A DNA stretch of 43,325 bases from the NCBI GenBank assembly GCA_036386415.1, contig DASVVT010000028.1, forward strand, positions 1-43,325, written 5' to 3'. Below the pieces are notes generated by a model. It was not told where the DNA came from, did no database searches, and saw only the letters and a list, made by a program, of their open reading frames with translations. Position numbers and translations under genes: made by a program. This document shows positions 8,429-16,265 of the stretch, in pieces (the first letter of the stretch is position 1; each line of letters opens with the position of its first letter). This DNA comes from DASVVT01 sp036386415 (GTDB lineage Bacteria; Acidobacteriota; Blastocatellia; Pyrinomonadales; Pyrinomonadaceae).

Positions 8429-8839
8429 TTAAGCGCTTCTGTTACGCCGCTCCGCCCCCGCCAGCAGGCGCTCGTTGGAGACGACCGCTCGCTTGTGCGT
8501 GCCTTTCCCTATCTCGCCGCCTCGATCATGCGCTACGACCTCGAAAACGAAAAGCTTTCCCTCGCGCCCTAGATACCGTGCTGTGGCCGTGACCTTGATG
8601 CCGCGTGGTGTCGCCGCCGTGTGGGTCACATTTACGGTGACGCCGACGGAGAGTTCACCGTGGCCTAGAAATGGTCGCAAGACGCAAGAGGCGGCAATCT
8701 CCATCAGCGCGATCATGCGTGAGGTCGAGAAGACGGGCGGGTACGAGTCCCCTGCCTCCAGGCTGAGGGCGCTGGCGAGGTCGGTCGGGGATACGAAGAG
8801 TTCCGCCGTGGCCGTCGCGTTGACTTCCGGTTCAATCAT
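8429..8839 (-). CDS. FlK-like hotdog thioesterase
   Basis: The protein has 136 residues, a single hotdog domain. VFSTSRMIALMEIAASCVLRP contains T39 and E47, and VTHTAATPRG contains H73. The spacing T-8-E-26-H is identical to Thr42/Glu50/His76 of the fluoroacetyl-CoA thioesterase FlK. Family members hydrolyse short acyl-CoAs. Specificity for fluoroacetyl-CoA cannot be claimed, since many homologues in non-fluorinating bacteria have the same triad. Confidence 0.85.
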   Translation of the reverse strand: MIEPEVNATATAELFVSPTDLASALSLEAGDSYPPVFSTSRMIALMEIAASCVLRPFLGHGELSVGVTVNVTHTAATPRGIKVTATARYLGREGKLFVFEVVAHDRGGEIGKGTHKRAVVSNERLLAGAERRNRSA

Positions 8840-8920
8840 CTGATTATTTCTCGCAAGGTAGTCGAGCCGCAGAGATAGGCGCGCGCCCGGTAGGTCATCA
8901 CGCCGGTAGAGAGTTGCGAG

Positions 8921-9208
8921 TCAAATGCCTTCGACGACGATCATCTGCGTGCGCGCCGTCGCCTGCCTGAGCGCCTTCGCCTCTGCGTACTCAGTCGATT
9001 CCCACCAGGCTACGGCACGCTCTACGGAAGGGAATTCCAGGATCACGAGTCGCTTCGGCGACCAAGTGCCCTCAAGCGTTTGCGCCGCGCCCCCGCGCAC
9101 AATGAATCGCCCGCCGTACGCGGCGAGCGATGGAGGGACCATCTGTTTATAGGTCTCATATCTACCCGCGTCCAACACTTCTACCTCTACTACTACGTAA
9201 GCCGGCAT
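8921..9208 (-). CDS. DUF1330 protein
   Basis: The 95-residue protein has the dimeric ferredoxin-like alpha+beta barrel pattern of DUF1330: MPAYVVVEVEVLDAGRYETY, GGRFIVRGG, LVILEFPSVERAVAWWES and YAEAKALRQ. A G-rich stretch lies upstream of the ATG. The biochemical role of this family is not established. It is encoded in the same direction as the thioesterase, 81 bases away. Confidence 0.9.
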   Translation of the reverse strand: MPAYVVVEVEVLDAGRYETYKQMVPPSLAAYGGRFIVRGGAAQTLEGTWSPKRLVILEFPSVERAVAWWESTEYAEAKALRQATARTQMIVVEGI

Positions 9209-9386
9209 ACGTTCGTACCCCCGAACGCAAATAATTTATCACTTGGCACAACTAATATAACCGCTCGCCCGACCCGTGTGTTTCGCCGATTATCGAAATA
9301 TGCTTGCAGTACGTATTACGGACTCATTAGTTTGAGCCTTGGACGGACGACCACGATTTAGATTGATGAGAGAAGAAGCGTTACCC

Positions 9387-9809
9387 TCATTGTACGCCGC
9401 CGCGGCTGCGCAGGAAGCTCGCCATCTCTGTCTGTTTATTGTCCAGGGCGACGGTGAGCGGGGTCTTGCCGTCATCGCCTCTGGCGTTGATGTCGGCCCC
9501 GTGTTCCAGAAGGAGTTTGGCAAACTCTATGCGGCCCACGCCTGCGACCTCGTGCAGTGGCGTCTCGCCGCCCTCGCCCCTTGCGTTAACGTCTGCGCCC
9601 CTGGCAATCAGGAACCGCGCAATGTCCAAGTGGCCTGCGACAGCCGCTGACCTGAGCGGCACGGCCTTGAGCGCGTTTCTGGAACTGACGTTGACCTGCG
9701 CGCCGCCGTCCAGCAGGACTTCCACCGCCTTCCTGTGGCCGAAGAACGCCGCAAGACCCAGCGGAGTAAAATTCTGGATAGAGTTAATGTGGTCGGCGCG
9801 CGGCCTTGC
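9387..9809 (-). pseudogene. Ankyrin-repeat protein, N-terminally truncated
   Basis: Four ankyrin repeats are readable: TPLGLAAFFGHRKAVEVLLD, then ...PLRSAAVAGHLDIARFLIA, TPLHEVAGVGRIEFAKLLL and TPLTVALDNKQTEMASFL. The frame remains ankyrin-like up to about 9809, where it enters mid-repeat, and then meets a stop at 9837-9839. The DinB gene ends at 9823, right beside this point. The only in-frame start within the repeats is a GTG at 9725, inside repeat 1. The 5' half therefore seems to have been lost by a deletion that joined the gene to DinB. A rare start codon (ATT) near 9835 is the alternative. Confidence 0.55.
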
Positions 9810-9822
9810 GCCAGTGGGCCAT

Positions 9823-10305
9823 TCAATCTGATAGCTTCAGGTTCTCTTCCGAGCGCATCTTCGCCAGCATGATGATCTGCCCCGCGTGCATAGCGAAATG
9901 CTCCACCGCATGATAGACGGCCCACAACACTGTGACCTCTTCCCACGGCGACTGACGCCGCTCGAGTAATACTTCCGTCTCCATGCTGGCTAAAACCTCG
10001 TCCGCCTCGGCAAGTGTTTGTCTGAGCCTGGCTATTAATGTCGCGCGCGGGATTTGTTCGCGCTCGTCAAACTCCTGCTGCCTGTCTCGCGGGCTGTGGG
10101 AACCACCAGCAACGCTGATAATCCAAGTCCGAGTGCTCCCCTCAAGGTGCAACAACAGGTTGCCGATACTGTTCGAGCCATCGCTCGCGCGCCACCACAC
10201 GTCTTCGTCGCTCAAGACTTCCAGACAACGCTCAATCTTTGGCAGGTAGTCTGTCCTAAGGAACGCGCGCGATTCGGCAATAAAGTGTTTGGCTATGTCC
10301 ATCAT
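9823..10305 (-). CDS. DinB/DUF1572-family protein
   Basis: The protein has 160 residues in a four-helix-bundle pattern. His in LLLHLEGSTRTW and the pair in YHAVEHFAMHAGQII match the DinB metal-binding triad. Such proteins are often thiol-dependent S-transferases or damage-inducible proteins; the substrate is unknown. The ATG overlaps the stop of the upstream PEP-mutase-like gene (ATGA), which suggests translational coupling. Confidence 0.88.
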   Translation of the reverse strand: MMDIAKHFIAESRAFLRTDYLPKIERCLEVLSDEDVWWRASDGSNSIGNLLLHLEGSTRTWIISVAGGSHSPRDRQQEFDEREQIPRATLIARLRQTLAEADEVLASMETEVLLERRQSPWEEVTVLWAVYHAVEHFAMHAGQIIMLAKMRSEENLKLSD

Positions 10306-11159
10306 AATATTCCGGCATTAATCTCAGAGAGCATTTTATTAAGCTCGGCGTAAGAAATCGTGTGCTCGGTGAAAGAGCAGTATGTACCTGAAGATAGTAA
10401 CCCTTCTGCCGCGCTCTTGGTAAACGCCAATGCAGCGCGCATTAGACCCGATCCGACGCTGACCCGCGCCACGCCCAATTCCACTAACTCAGGAATCGTA
10501 GGAACGCCCCGCCCCGCGAGAATATTTATCGGGCCAGCTACCTCTCTGACGAGCATCGCAATCACCTCTGCGTCGCCTAAACCGGGTACGAAAACGCAAT
10601 CGGCTCCGGCCTCAAGGTAGGAGTTCGCCCGGCGGACGGTCTCCTGAAGACGCGAACTCCTCTCTCCGACCTCTAACAGGTAAACGTCTGTTCGCGCGTT
10701 TATCACAATCGGCACATCGGCTGACCGAGCCGCCTGCTTTGCCGCGCCCACCTTAGCGGCATGCTCGTTGAGATCAATCAAGGGCGATTCTGGATTATCA
10801 GTGCCGTCCTCAAGGTTAATACCTATCGCGCCCGCGCGGATTACACTCGTGACCGTCTCGGCAACCGCTCCTTCAGTCACCCCAAAGCCAGCTTCAATAT
10901 CTGCCGTCACCGGAACCATCACGCCTTCGGCGATTCTTCGGACGACTCGCAGCATATCATCTAAGGGTATGCGCTGGCCGTCCGGGTAGCCGAGCGAGGC
11001 GGCGACGCCCGCGCTGGTTGTTCCCAACGCGCCGAAACCCACGGCCTCGAAGATGCGCGCACTCGCCACATCCCATGCGTTAGGCAGGATCAGGATTTTC
11101 GTGCCGTGGTGCATCTCCCGGAAGGTGGCGGCTCGCTCCTGCTGCGTCTTCAGTTCCAT
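10302..11159 (-). CDS. Isocitrate lyase/PEP-mutase superfamily enzyme
   Basis: The protein has 285 residues with a TIM-barrel arrangement typical of the PEP-mutase branch: LPNAWDVASARIFEAVGF, TTSAGVAASLGYPDG, VTADIEAGFG (metal-binding Asp/Glu), GINLEDG and VINARTDVYLL. The KKCGH motif of true isocitrate lyases is absent. Relatives include phosphonopyruvate hydrolase, oxaloacetate decarboxylase and methylisocitrate-lyase-like enzymes; the reaction here is C-C or C-P cleavage of a 2-oxo-acid-like substrate, unspecified. Coupled to DinB downstream. Confidence 0.88.
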   Translation of the reverse strand: MELKTQQERAATFREMHHGTKILILPNAWDVASARIFEAVGFGALGTTSAGVAASLGYPDGQRIPLDDMLRVVRRIAEGVMVPVTADIEAGFGVTEGAVAETVTSVIRAGAIGINLEDGTDNPESPLIDLNEHAAKVGAAKQAARSADVPIVINARTDVYLLEVGERSSRLQETVRRANSYLEAGADCVFVPGLGDAEVIAMLVREVAGPINILAGRGVPTIPELVELGVARVSVGSGLMRAALAFTKSAAEGLLSSGTYCSFTEHTISYAELNKMLSEINAGIL

Positions 11160-11221
11160 TCCGTTAGTTTAACATTTATTTTATGATCGATTACTCGCGC
11201 GCCGCGTCTCCCCCGCCGGTC

Positions 11222-12274
11222 TCACATGCCAGCCGTATCCCGCCCTTCGAGGAACACTTGCACCTCACGATAAACTTGGTAGCGGCTCTTCTCCAGATGC
11301 ATGACGTGGGTCGCACGATTGATGACGACGTCCCGCTTGACCGGCGCGCCGCTGAGCGCTTTGTAGAGCCAGCGTGCGTCTTCATCTTTAGTGACTGTCT
11401 CCCACTCGCCCCGTATGATGAGCGTGGGGGATTTGATCTTCGCAGGGTCATACGGGAACTTACCCGACCAAGCGTCCGCGGCATCCGCATCCGGCCCATT
11501 CGGCACTTGTACGCTGGGCGGCGTCCTAGTCGCGCTCGTCGGGTCGCTGGCGAGATATGCGGCTCCCAATAAATCAAAGTAACGTCTTTCCAGCACGGGC
11601 GACTCTCCCGGAGGTGTCCAGCCGGAGAACCTCTTCCACTGGTCTTCGACCGTGACGTAGCTGTAAGCCGGAGGTTTGCCGCCGGACAATTGAGCTTCGT
11701 GTCTCAACGTGACGGGGCCGTAGAGCACCAGGCGGTCAAGCCGCGCTGGCTCTTCCGTCGCGTATATGCCGGCCACCAGAGTCCCCCAAGAGTGCGCGAT
11801 AATTGATAGCTTGGTGACTTTTTGCCGCTCGCAGATGAACTCCACGGCGCTGGCTACCTGACGACTCACTTGGGCAGCGCGGCCCAGGGGAGGGTTCGCG
11901 TCCGCCGGGGCCGACATTTCCGGGTAGCGATCTGACCCTCCGTACCCTAGATAATCCAACGCCCACACGTCAAAGCCCGCTTCCGACAGATCGTCCATCC
12001 ACGAGTGACCGTCGAACTTGAAGGCCGAAGAGGCCCCCGAAGGCAGCGTCCCCCCGTGCAGTATTAGAACCACGCGCCCTTCTCTGGCCGAGTTGCCGTC
12101 GGCGGGCGCGAGGTGGCGCAAAAATAGCTTGAGTGAAGACGACCCGGCAGGAATCCGAAACTGCTCCTCCCTGGGCCGGCCGGACGCGCCGAACGAAGCG
12201 AACGCCACAAGCGCCAGCGCCGCGCAGAGTTTGACGGCGAGAAAGATGGAGACTGATCCGCCATTAATGTTCAT
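11222..12274 (-). CDS. Secreted alpha/beta hydrolase
   Basis: I place the start at ATG 12274, which has a GAGGG site upstream and a signal peptide (hydrophobic residues about 10-28, ending FGASG). The frame is open far upstream, but that part overlaps the divergent regulator and is not coding. The 350-residue protein has VVLILHGGTLPSG (oxyanion), nucleophile elbow IIAHSWGTLVAG, an acid-bearing strand near TLIIRGEWETVTKDED and a catalytic His in RATHVMHLE. The substrate is unknown. It is divergent from the ArsR-type regulator, which may control it. Confidence 0.88.
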   Translation of the reverse strand: MNINGGSVSIFLAVKLCAALALVAFASFGASGRPREEQFRIPAGSSSLKLFLRHLAPADGNSAREGRVVLILHGGTLPSGASSAFKFDGHSWMDDLSEAGFDVWALDYLGYGGSDRYPEMSAPADANPPLGRAAQVSRQVASAVEFICERQKVTKLSIIAHSWGTLVAGIYATEEPARLDRLVLYGPVTLRHEAQLSGGKPPAYSYVTVEDQWKRFSGWTPPGESPVLERRYFDLLGAAYLASDPTSATRTPPSVQVPNGPDADAADAWSGKFPYDPAKIKSPTLIIRGEWETVTKDEDARWLYKALSGAPVKRDVVINRATHVMHLEKSRYQVYREVQVFLEGRDTAGM

Positions 12275-12361
12275 GAGATTTTCCCTCTTTATCTCGAATA
12301 TTTTTAGCGGAAGTAATAATAACTCCTTGTATGGCCGGGATGTTTCATCTATCATCGAAAT
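12275..12361. promoter_or_regulatory. Divergent promoter region, hydrolase / ArsR-type regulator
   Basis: Only 87 bases separate the two divergent starts, so promoters and any autoregulatory operator overlap here. An imperfect dyad, TTTC-N10-GAAA, lies at about 12342-12359 immediately before the regulator's ATG. That ATG has no Shine-Dalgarno, so leaderless translation is possible. Confidence 0.35.
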
Positions 12362-13051
12362 ATGATTGCGGAACCGGACATCTCGGGGATAGCGGCTTTG
12401 ATGGGAGAGCCTTCGCGCGCGACTATGCTGGTGGCGCTGCTCGGTAAAGACGCGCTCCCCGCGAGCGAGCTGGCACATAAGGCCCGCGTGTCCCCGCAGA
12501 CGGCCAGCTCGCACCTGGCGAAATTGGTCGCGGGGAAGTTGCTCGCTGTCGAGCGCCACGGGAGGCACCGGTACTACCGTCTGGCGACCGATCAGGTCGG
12601 GCGGTTCATCGAGACCCTCGCGTCGCTCGCGCCGCCCCCGCGCGTTTCTCTTCTCAAAGAGGTGGACGAAGAGGCAAAGGCCATCAGGTACGCGCGGACG
12701 TGCTACGACCACCTGGCCGGTAAGGTGGCCGTGGAGATCGCCCACGCGATGGTCAGCGGCGGTTGGCTGAAACGTGTCGGCAGAAACTTTGAAGTCACCG
12801 AGGCCGGCGAGAGGAGGCTCGGCAGCCTGGGCATCAGTACGGAGGATATCCGCCAGGGCCGCCGGGCGTTCGCGCTGCAATGCCTGGACTGGAGCGAACG
12901 CCAGCACCACATCGCTGGCGCACTGGGCGCGGCCTTGTTAGACAGAATGCTTATGCTCAGGTGGGTAGCTCGAACTAAGGGTATGAGATGCGTCAGGGTG
13001 ACTTTGGAAGGCCGGAAGGCGCTTCAGCGTTTACTCAAGTTACGTGTCTAG
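12362..13051 (+). CDS. ArsR-type winged-helix regulator
   Basis: The protein has 229 residues. Residues 1-85 are a winged helix: MGEPSRATMLVALLG, then recognition helix VSPQTASSHLAKLVAGKLL and wing ERHGRHRYYRLA. Residues 86-229 form a conserved extension (RYARTCYDHLAGKVAVEIA, CLDWSERQHHIAGALGAAL) found in a known ArsR subfamily, with Cys and His residues that could sense metals or redox. It is divergent from the secreted hydrolase. Confidence 0.9.
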   Translation: MIAEPDISGIAALMGEPSRATMLVALLGKDALPASELAHKARVSPQTASSHLAKLVAGKLLAVERHGRHRYYRLATDQVGRFIETLASLAPPPRVSLLKEVDEEAKAIRYARTCYDHLAGKVAVEIAHAMVSGGWLKRVGRNFEVTEAGERRLGSLGISTEDIRQGRRAFALQCLDWSERQHHIAGALGAALLDRMLMLRWVARTKGMRCVRVTLEGRKALQRLLKLRV

Positions 13052-13371
13052 TACAGCACCTCGTAATGAGTCGCGCGCGGCTCTTTCTAGAGTAGGTACT
13101 CTTCGTCCGCTAGGTAGTATCTCGCCTGTTCCGCATCCTCGCCCGCGAACCTCTTGATCGCCTCGATGGAATCCCAGAAGGTGAGTAAGAGGAAGTGCGA
13201 CTCCTCGCTTATATCTTCTACGGGTGGGAAGTCATCTTTTTCCGGCTCCGTGACGGGGCGGCCTTCGAGACGCATGCGGAAGACGTTCTCCCAACCCGTG
13301 ACGTGCCGGACCATCTCCCAAATGCTGTGTGCCCCGGCGACTGGCCGCGCCGCCGCCTGCTCTGCCGTCAC
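13048..13371 (-). pseudogene. DinB / ABM-monooxygenase chimeric remnant with in-frame TAG
   Basis: Reading leftwards from a GTG at 13371, residues 1-53 are the N-terminal part of a DinB domain (VTAEQAAARP, HSIWEMVRHVTGWENV). From about residue 58 the sequence changes to the C-terminal half of an antibiotic-biosynthesis-monooxygenase protein (FLLLTFWDSIEAIKRFAGED, ARYYLADEEYLL). A TAG at 13089-13087 stops it, yet the same frame continues with KEPRATHYEVLY and a second stop at 13050-13048, which completes the expected ABM end. The DinB metal His residues are missing. It looks like two genes fused by deletion and then inactivated. Confidence 0.7.
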
Positions 13372-13679
13372 GCCGGAGACGACAAGAGAAGCGGTAGAGA
13401 AGAAGACTTGTATCTTAAGAGAGTGAATACGCCAAACACCAATTTACACCGCGGCGTGATGTGGACGCCCGCTCGCGGTCTTCCCGGTCGCATATTATTT
13501 AACCGCGCCGCCCATCCAGGCGCCTGAGGCGGAAGCCGCCCGCGCCATCATTTTTGGCGTGCCATAACAGGCAACCGCCTCGCCCTGACACAACAGGGTG
13601 CCTTCAGATCACCATTTACTCGACAAAGTCAATTTTATAATTGATGTTAGCAACTAACTCTTATTTAGGGAGGTTGGTC
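13372..13679. other. Intergenic region upstream of MarR-GNAT
   Basis: No convincing gene is seen. The decayed minus-strand frame stays open to about 13444. The right end holds the MarR-GNAT promoter and palindrome, listed separately. Confidence 0.4.
13629..13644 (+). promoter_or_regulatory. Candidate MarR operator overlapping -10 box
   Basis: TCAATT-TTAT-AATTGA is a perfect 6-bp-arm palindrome that contains a consensus TATAAT at 13636-13641. It lies 35 bases before the GTG start of the MarR-GNAT gene. MarR proteins usually repress their own promoters through palindromes of this size. The matching -35 box is poor. Confidence 0.45.
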
Positions 13680-14618
13680 GTGGCTATCAAGGCCGAGTCC
13701 GATTCCGCCCGTAGCGTCGAGGCGGTGCGACGCTTCAACCGGTTTTACACGCAGCAGATCGGCGTGCTCCGCGAGGGGCTGTTGCGCAGCCCGTATTCAC
13801 TGACCGAGGTCCGCGCGCTCTACGAGATTTCGCGGCGACCAGAGCCGACCGCAGCCGAAATAGGAAAGGACCTGGGCGTTGACGCCGGTTACCTGAGCCG
13901 TATCCTGCGCGACCTAGTCAGGAAGGGCCTCGTCGAGAAGCGGCCATCAAAGTCGGACGGGCGGCAGAGTTTGCTGTGGCTGACGAAGAAGGGGCAAAAG
14001 GAGTTCGCCACGCTCAACGCGCGCCAGGACGAAGAGGTAAGCGCGATGCTGAATAAGCTGACGCCGGAAGGCCAGAACCGCCTCATCGAATCTATGCAGG
14101 CCATCCAGAGGCTGCTCGGTTCGCAGCCGGAACAGAAGGTGCCTTACATCATCCGCCCGCACCACCCCGGCGACATGGGCTGGGTCGTACATCGCCACGG
14201 CGTACTCTACTCGCAGGAGTACGGCTGGGACGAGCACTTCGAGGCGCTAGTCGCGCAGATCGTCGCCGATTTCATCAGGAACTTCGACCCGAAGCGCGAG
14301 CGCTGCTGGATCGCGGAGCGAGACGGCGAGGCGGTTGGCTCGGTGTTCCTCGTTCGGAAATCGAAGACGGTGGGCCAACTGCGCCTGCTTTTGGTCGAAC
14401 CCACAGCGCGGGGTTTAGGCATCGGCAAGCAGCTGGTTGATGAATGCATACGCTTCGCGCGCCAAGTGGGTTACCGAAAGATCATGCTGTGGACGAACGA
14501 CGTGCTGGATGCCGCCCGCTACATCTATGAACAGGCCGGCTTCCGCTTGGTGAAGGAGGAGGCGCACCACAGTTTCGGCCACGACCTCGTGGGGCAGAAC
14601 TGGGAACTGACGCTTTAG
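13680..14618 (+). CDS. MarR-GNAT fusion (HTH regulator with N-acetyltransferase)
   Basis: I choose GTG 13680 because GGGAGG lies 7 bases upstream; an upstream in-frame TTG at 13641 falls inside the operator. The protein has 312 residues. The N-terminal half is a MarR winged helix (YSLTEVRALYEISRRPEPTA, LGVDAGYLSRILRDLVRKGL, wing KSDGRQSLLWLT). The C-terminal half is GNAT: CWIAERDGEAVGSVFLV, LLLVEPTARGLGIGKQLVDE (acetyl-CoA pyrophosphate loop) and ARYIYEQAGFRLV. Such fusions combine DNA binding with acetylation of an unknown substrate. The ThiF-like gene begins 13 bases after its stop. Confidence 0.92.
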   Translation: MAIKAESDSARSVEAVRRFNRFYTQQIGVLREGLLRSPYSLTEVRALYEISRRPEPTAAEIGKDLGVDAGYLSRILRDLVRKGLVEKRPSKSDGRQSLLWLTKKGQKEFATLNARQDEEVSAMLNKLTPEGQNRLIESMQAIQRLLGSQPEQKVPYIIRPHHPGDMGWVVHRHGVLYSQEYGWDEHFEALVAQIVADFIRNFDPKRERCWIAERDGEAVGSVFLVRKSKTVGQLRLLLVEPTARGLGIGKQLVDECIRFARQVGYRKIMLWTNDVLDAARYIYEQAGFRLVKEEAHHSFGHDLVGQNWELTL

Positions 14619-14631
14619 CCGAGGCGCGCGT

Positions 14632-15762
14632 GTGGCCTGCTTTTACATTATGAGCACCGCTTTGGATTTCGATGAGTTCACGCGATTCGTGGTGTCCCCG
14701 CCGGAGCCGCCAGATGAGAGCTGGCAACCTGCGTTCTTGAGGGCGAAGCCGGGCGAAGGCGAACGCTTCTTCGCATTCTGTCGTGGACGCCGGATCGCTG
14801 TCGTTGACGCGATAGACCGTCAGCTCGCAGACCTAGCCGTGGTGCGGCTGCCTTCGGAGGACGCGCGCTCTCGCAGGGACTCTTTTATCGAAGAGGCAGT
14901 GGCCGCAGTGGGTGGGCGGGCGTCTTACGGCACGTGGGTATATTTCCCGTGGGAAGCCAAGGTCGTACACCTACTCGACGCGGACGACTACTTCGACGTC
15001 ATCACCAACCGCAACCAGGACAAGATCACGAAAGAGGAGCAGAAGGAACTACGCGGCAAGCGGGTCGGCGTCGCCGGACTTTCGGTCGGGGGCGAGGCCG
15101 CCGTCACCGTCGCACAGGAATACCTGTGCGGCGAAATCCTACTCGCCGACTTCGACCGCCTGGACCTCTCGAACCTCAACCGCCTGCAAGCGGGATGCGA
15201 CGAACTCGGGTTACCCAAGACGACCATCGCCGCGCGTCGTATCGGCAGGATTGATCCTTACTTAAAGGTTACGGTCTTCGGAGATGGTGTGACGCCCGCG
15301 AACGCAGGGCAGTTTCTCGACGGCCTTGATCTGCTCATTGAGGAGTGTGATGATCCGCAGATCAAGCGCGGAGTTCGACTCTTGGCGAAGGAGCGCGGCA
15401 TAAACGTCTTGTACGCGGCAGACGAGCGCGGCTTCTTCAGCATCGAGCCGTACCATAACTTCCCCGAACTGCGCCCGTTCCACGGCCGGGCCGAACGCCC
15501 GCAGCCGTCCCGGGGAGACTACTCGACCCCTTTGGCATTCTTCCGGGCACTGTCGGAATGGATAGGCGGCTGGGATAATCTTTCAGAGCGGACGAGAAAC
15601 TCGCTTGCGAGAATAGGCGAAGAGCTGTGCGGCTATCCGCAACTGGCGAGCGAAGCGAGGTACGCCGCCGGGCAGGTTGCTCATGTCGCAAGACGTCTGT
15701 TGCTCGGCGAGAAAATCCCGCCCTATTGCGGCAACCTGGACCTTAACGACTTATTACTTTAG
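14632..15762 (+). CDS. ThiF/E1-like adenylyltransferase (Rv1355c type)
   Basis: The 376-residue frame starts at GTG 14632 (GAGG 7 bases upstream); ATG 14650 is an alternative. Residues 145-186 carry the E1 nucleotide site: VGVAGLSVGGEAA (Gly-rich loop), LLADFDRLDLSNLNRL (Asp and Arg contacts), and later LLIEECDD. The NRNQDKITKEEQ lead-in and these motifs resemble the E1 half of Rv1355c-like proteins. The nitroreductase domain often fused there is missing, replaced by about 70 helical residues. It likely adenylates a carboxyl group on a protein or peptide. It is probably in one operon with MarR-GNAT. Confidence 0.82.
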   Translation: MACFYIMSTALDFDEFTRFVVSPPEPPDESWQPAFLRAKPGEGERFFAFCRGRRIAVVDAIDRQLADLAVVRLPSEDARSRRDSFIEEAVAAVGGRASYGTWVYFPWEAKVVHLLDADDYFDVITNRNQDKITKEEQKELRGKRVGVAGLSVGGEAAVTVAQEYLCGEILLADFDRLDLSNLNRLQAGCDELGLPKTTIAARRIGRIDPYLKVTVFGDGVTPANAGQFLDGLDLLIEECDDPQIKRGVRLLAKERGINVLYAADERGFFSIEPYHNFPELRPFHGRAERPQPSRGDYSTPLAFFRALSEWIGGWDNLSERTRNSLARIGEELCGYPQLASEARYAAGQVAHVARRLLLGEKIPPYCGNLDLNDLLL

Positions 15763-15771
15763 ACCCTCGTC

Positions 15772-15930
15772 ATGAGAGAACGTCGAAGCCCGCCTTCTGT
15801 GCCGCCTCCCCAGCCGCCCGCGCGGCTGTTCCTTACACCAGGCGAGCGCCGCAAGGTGGAAAGAGTCGAACATCCGCGGGCCGTACTGCTCCGGTTATGG
15901 CGCCCGCTTCACCCGCGGCGACCAGACTAG
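15772..15930 (+). CDS. Small basic Pro-rich ORF, 52 residues, downstream of E1-like gene
   Basis: An ATG 9 bases after the ThiF-like stop opens 52 codons ending TAG. The product is rich in Pro and Arg (PPSVPPPQPPARLFL, then GERRKVERVEHPRAVLL) and ends RRPD. No Shine-Dalgarno is visible, so coding status is uncertain. Its position raises the idea of a substrate or small partner for the adenylyltransferase. It matches no family I know. Confidence 0.35.
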   Translation: MRERRSPPSVPPPQPPARLFLTPGERRKVERVEHPRAVLLRLWRPLHPRRPD

Positions 15931-15936
15931 ATGAGG

Positions 15937-16020
15937 TAAGAATTGCTGACAATTTAGATACTCAGGAGCCGTTAAAGCACAGGTATTCTTAGCTATTCAT
16001 GTCAAGTATTACGCCAAGTC
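15937..16020 (+). repeat. Diverged direct repeat, copy 2, beside tRNA-Ser
   Basis: Starts TAAGAATTGCT, contains AAAGCACAGG...TTAGC-ATTC-TGTCA, and ends TTACGCCAAGTC, matching 2055-2150 in the same orientation. It lies 77 bases from the 3' end of the tRNA-Ser gene, the usual side for integrase attachment. No fragment of the tRNA itself was found at copy 1. Confidence 0.5.
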
Positions 16021-16096
16021 GCAAAATTACCGTGGTCGGAAAGTGAGGGGCATGGCTCGCAGGAGACGCTCTAAGTAATTGAGCCTGAGATAGGTA

Positions 16097-16186
<90 letters not shown>

Positions 16187-16208
16187 GCTAGGAAAGGGAT
16201 GAGGGCGG

Positions 16209-16265
16209 AGGGATGAGGGATGAATAAGAAAGGCCGCTGTCTTTTCTTATTCATCCCTCATCCCT
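16209..16265. terminator. Perfect 23-bp inverted repeat between tadA and tRNA-Ser
   Basis: The arms at 16209-16231 and 16243-16265 are exactly complementary over 23 bp, with an 11-base loop. The right arm overlaps the last codons of tadA, whose TGA lies at 16253-16251. The arms are built from an iterated AGGGATG word, like the other spacer palindromes to the right. It may end tadA transcription before the tRNA. Confidence 0.6.

Noticed and set aside
12275..12910. N-terminal extension of the secreted hydrolase frame on the minus strand (to 562 codons)
   Set aside because: It overlaps the well-supported ArsR-type gene, has no recognisable domain, and would bury the signal peptide.
14632..15930. 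Microcin C7-like MccB system
   Set aside because: The E1 resembles Rv1355c-type enzymes, the small ORF does not end in Asn, and no MccC exporter is adjacent. Kept only as a general idea of a peptide substrate.
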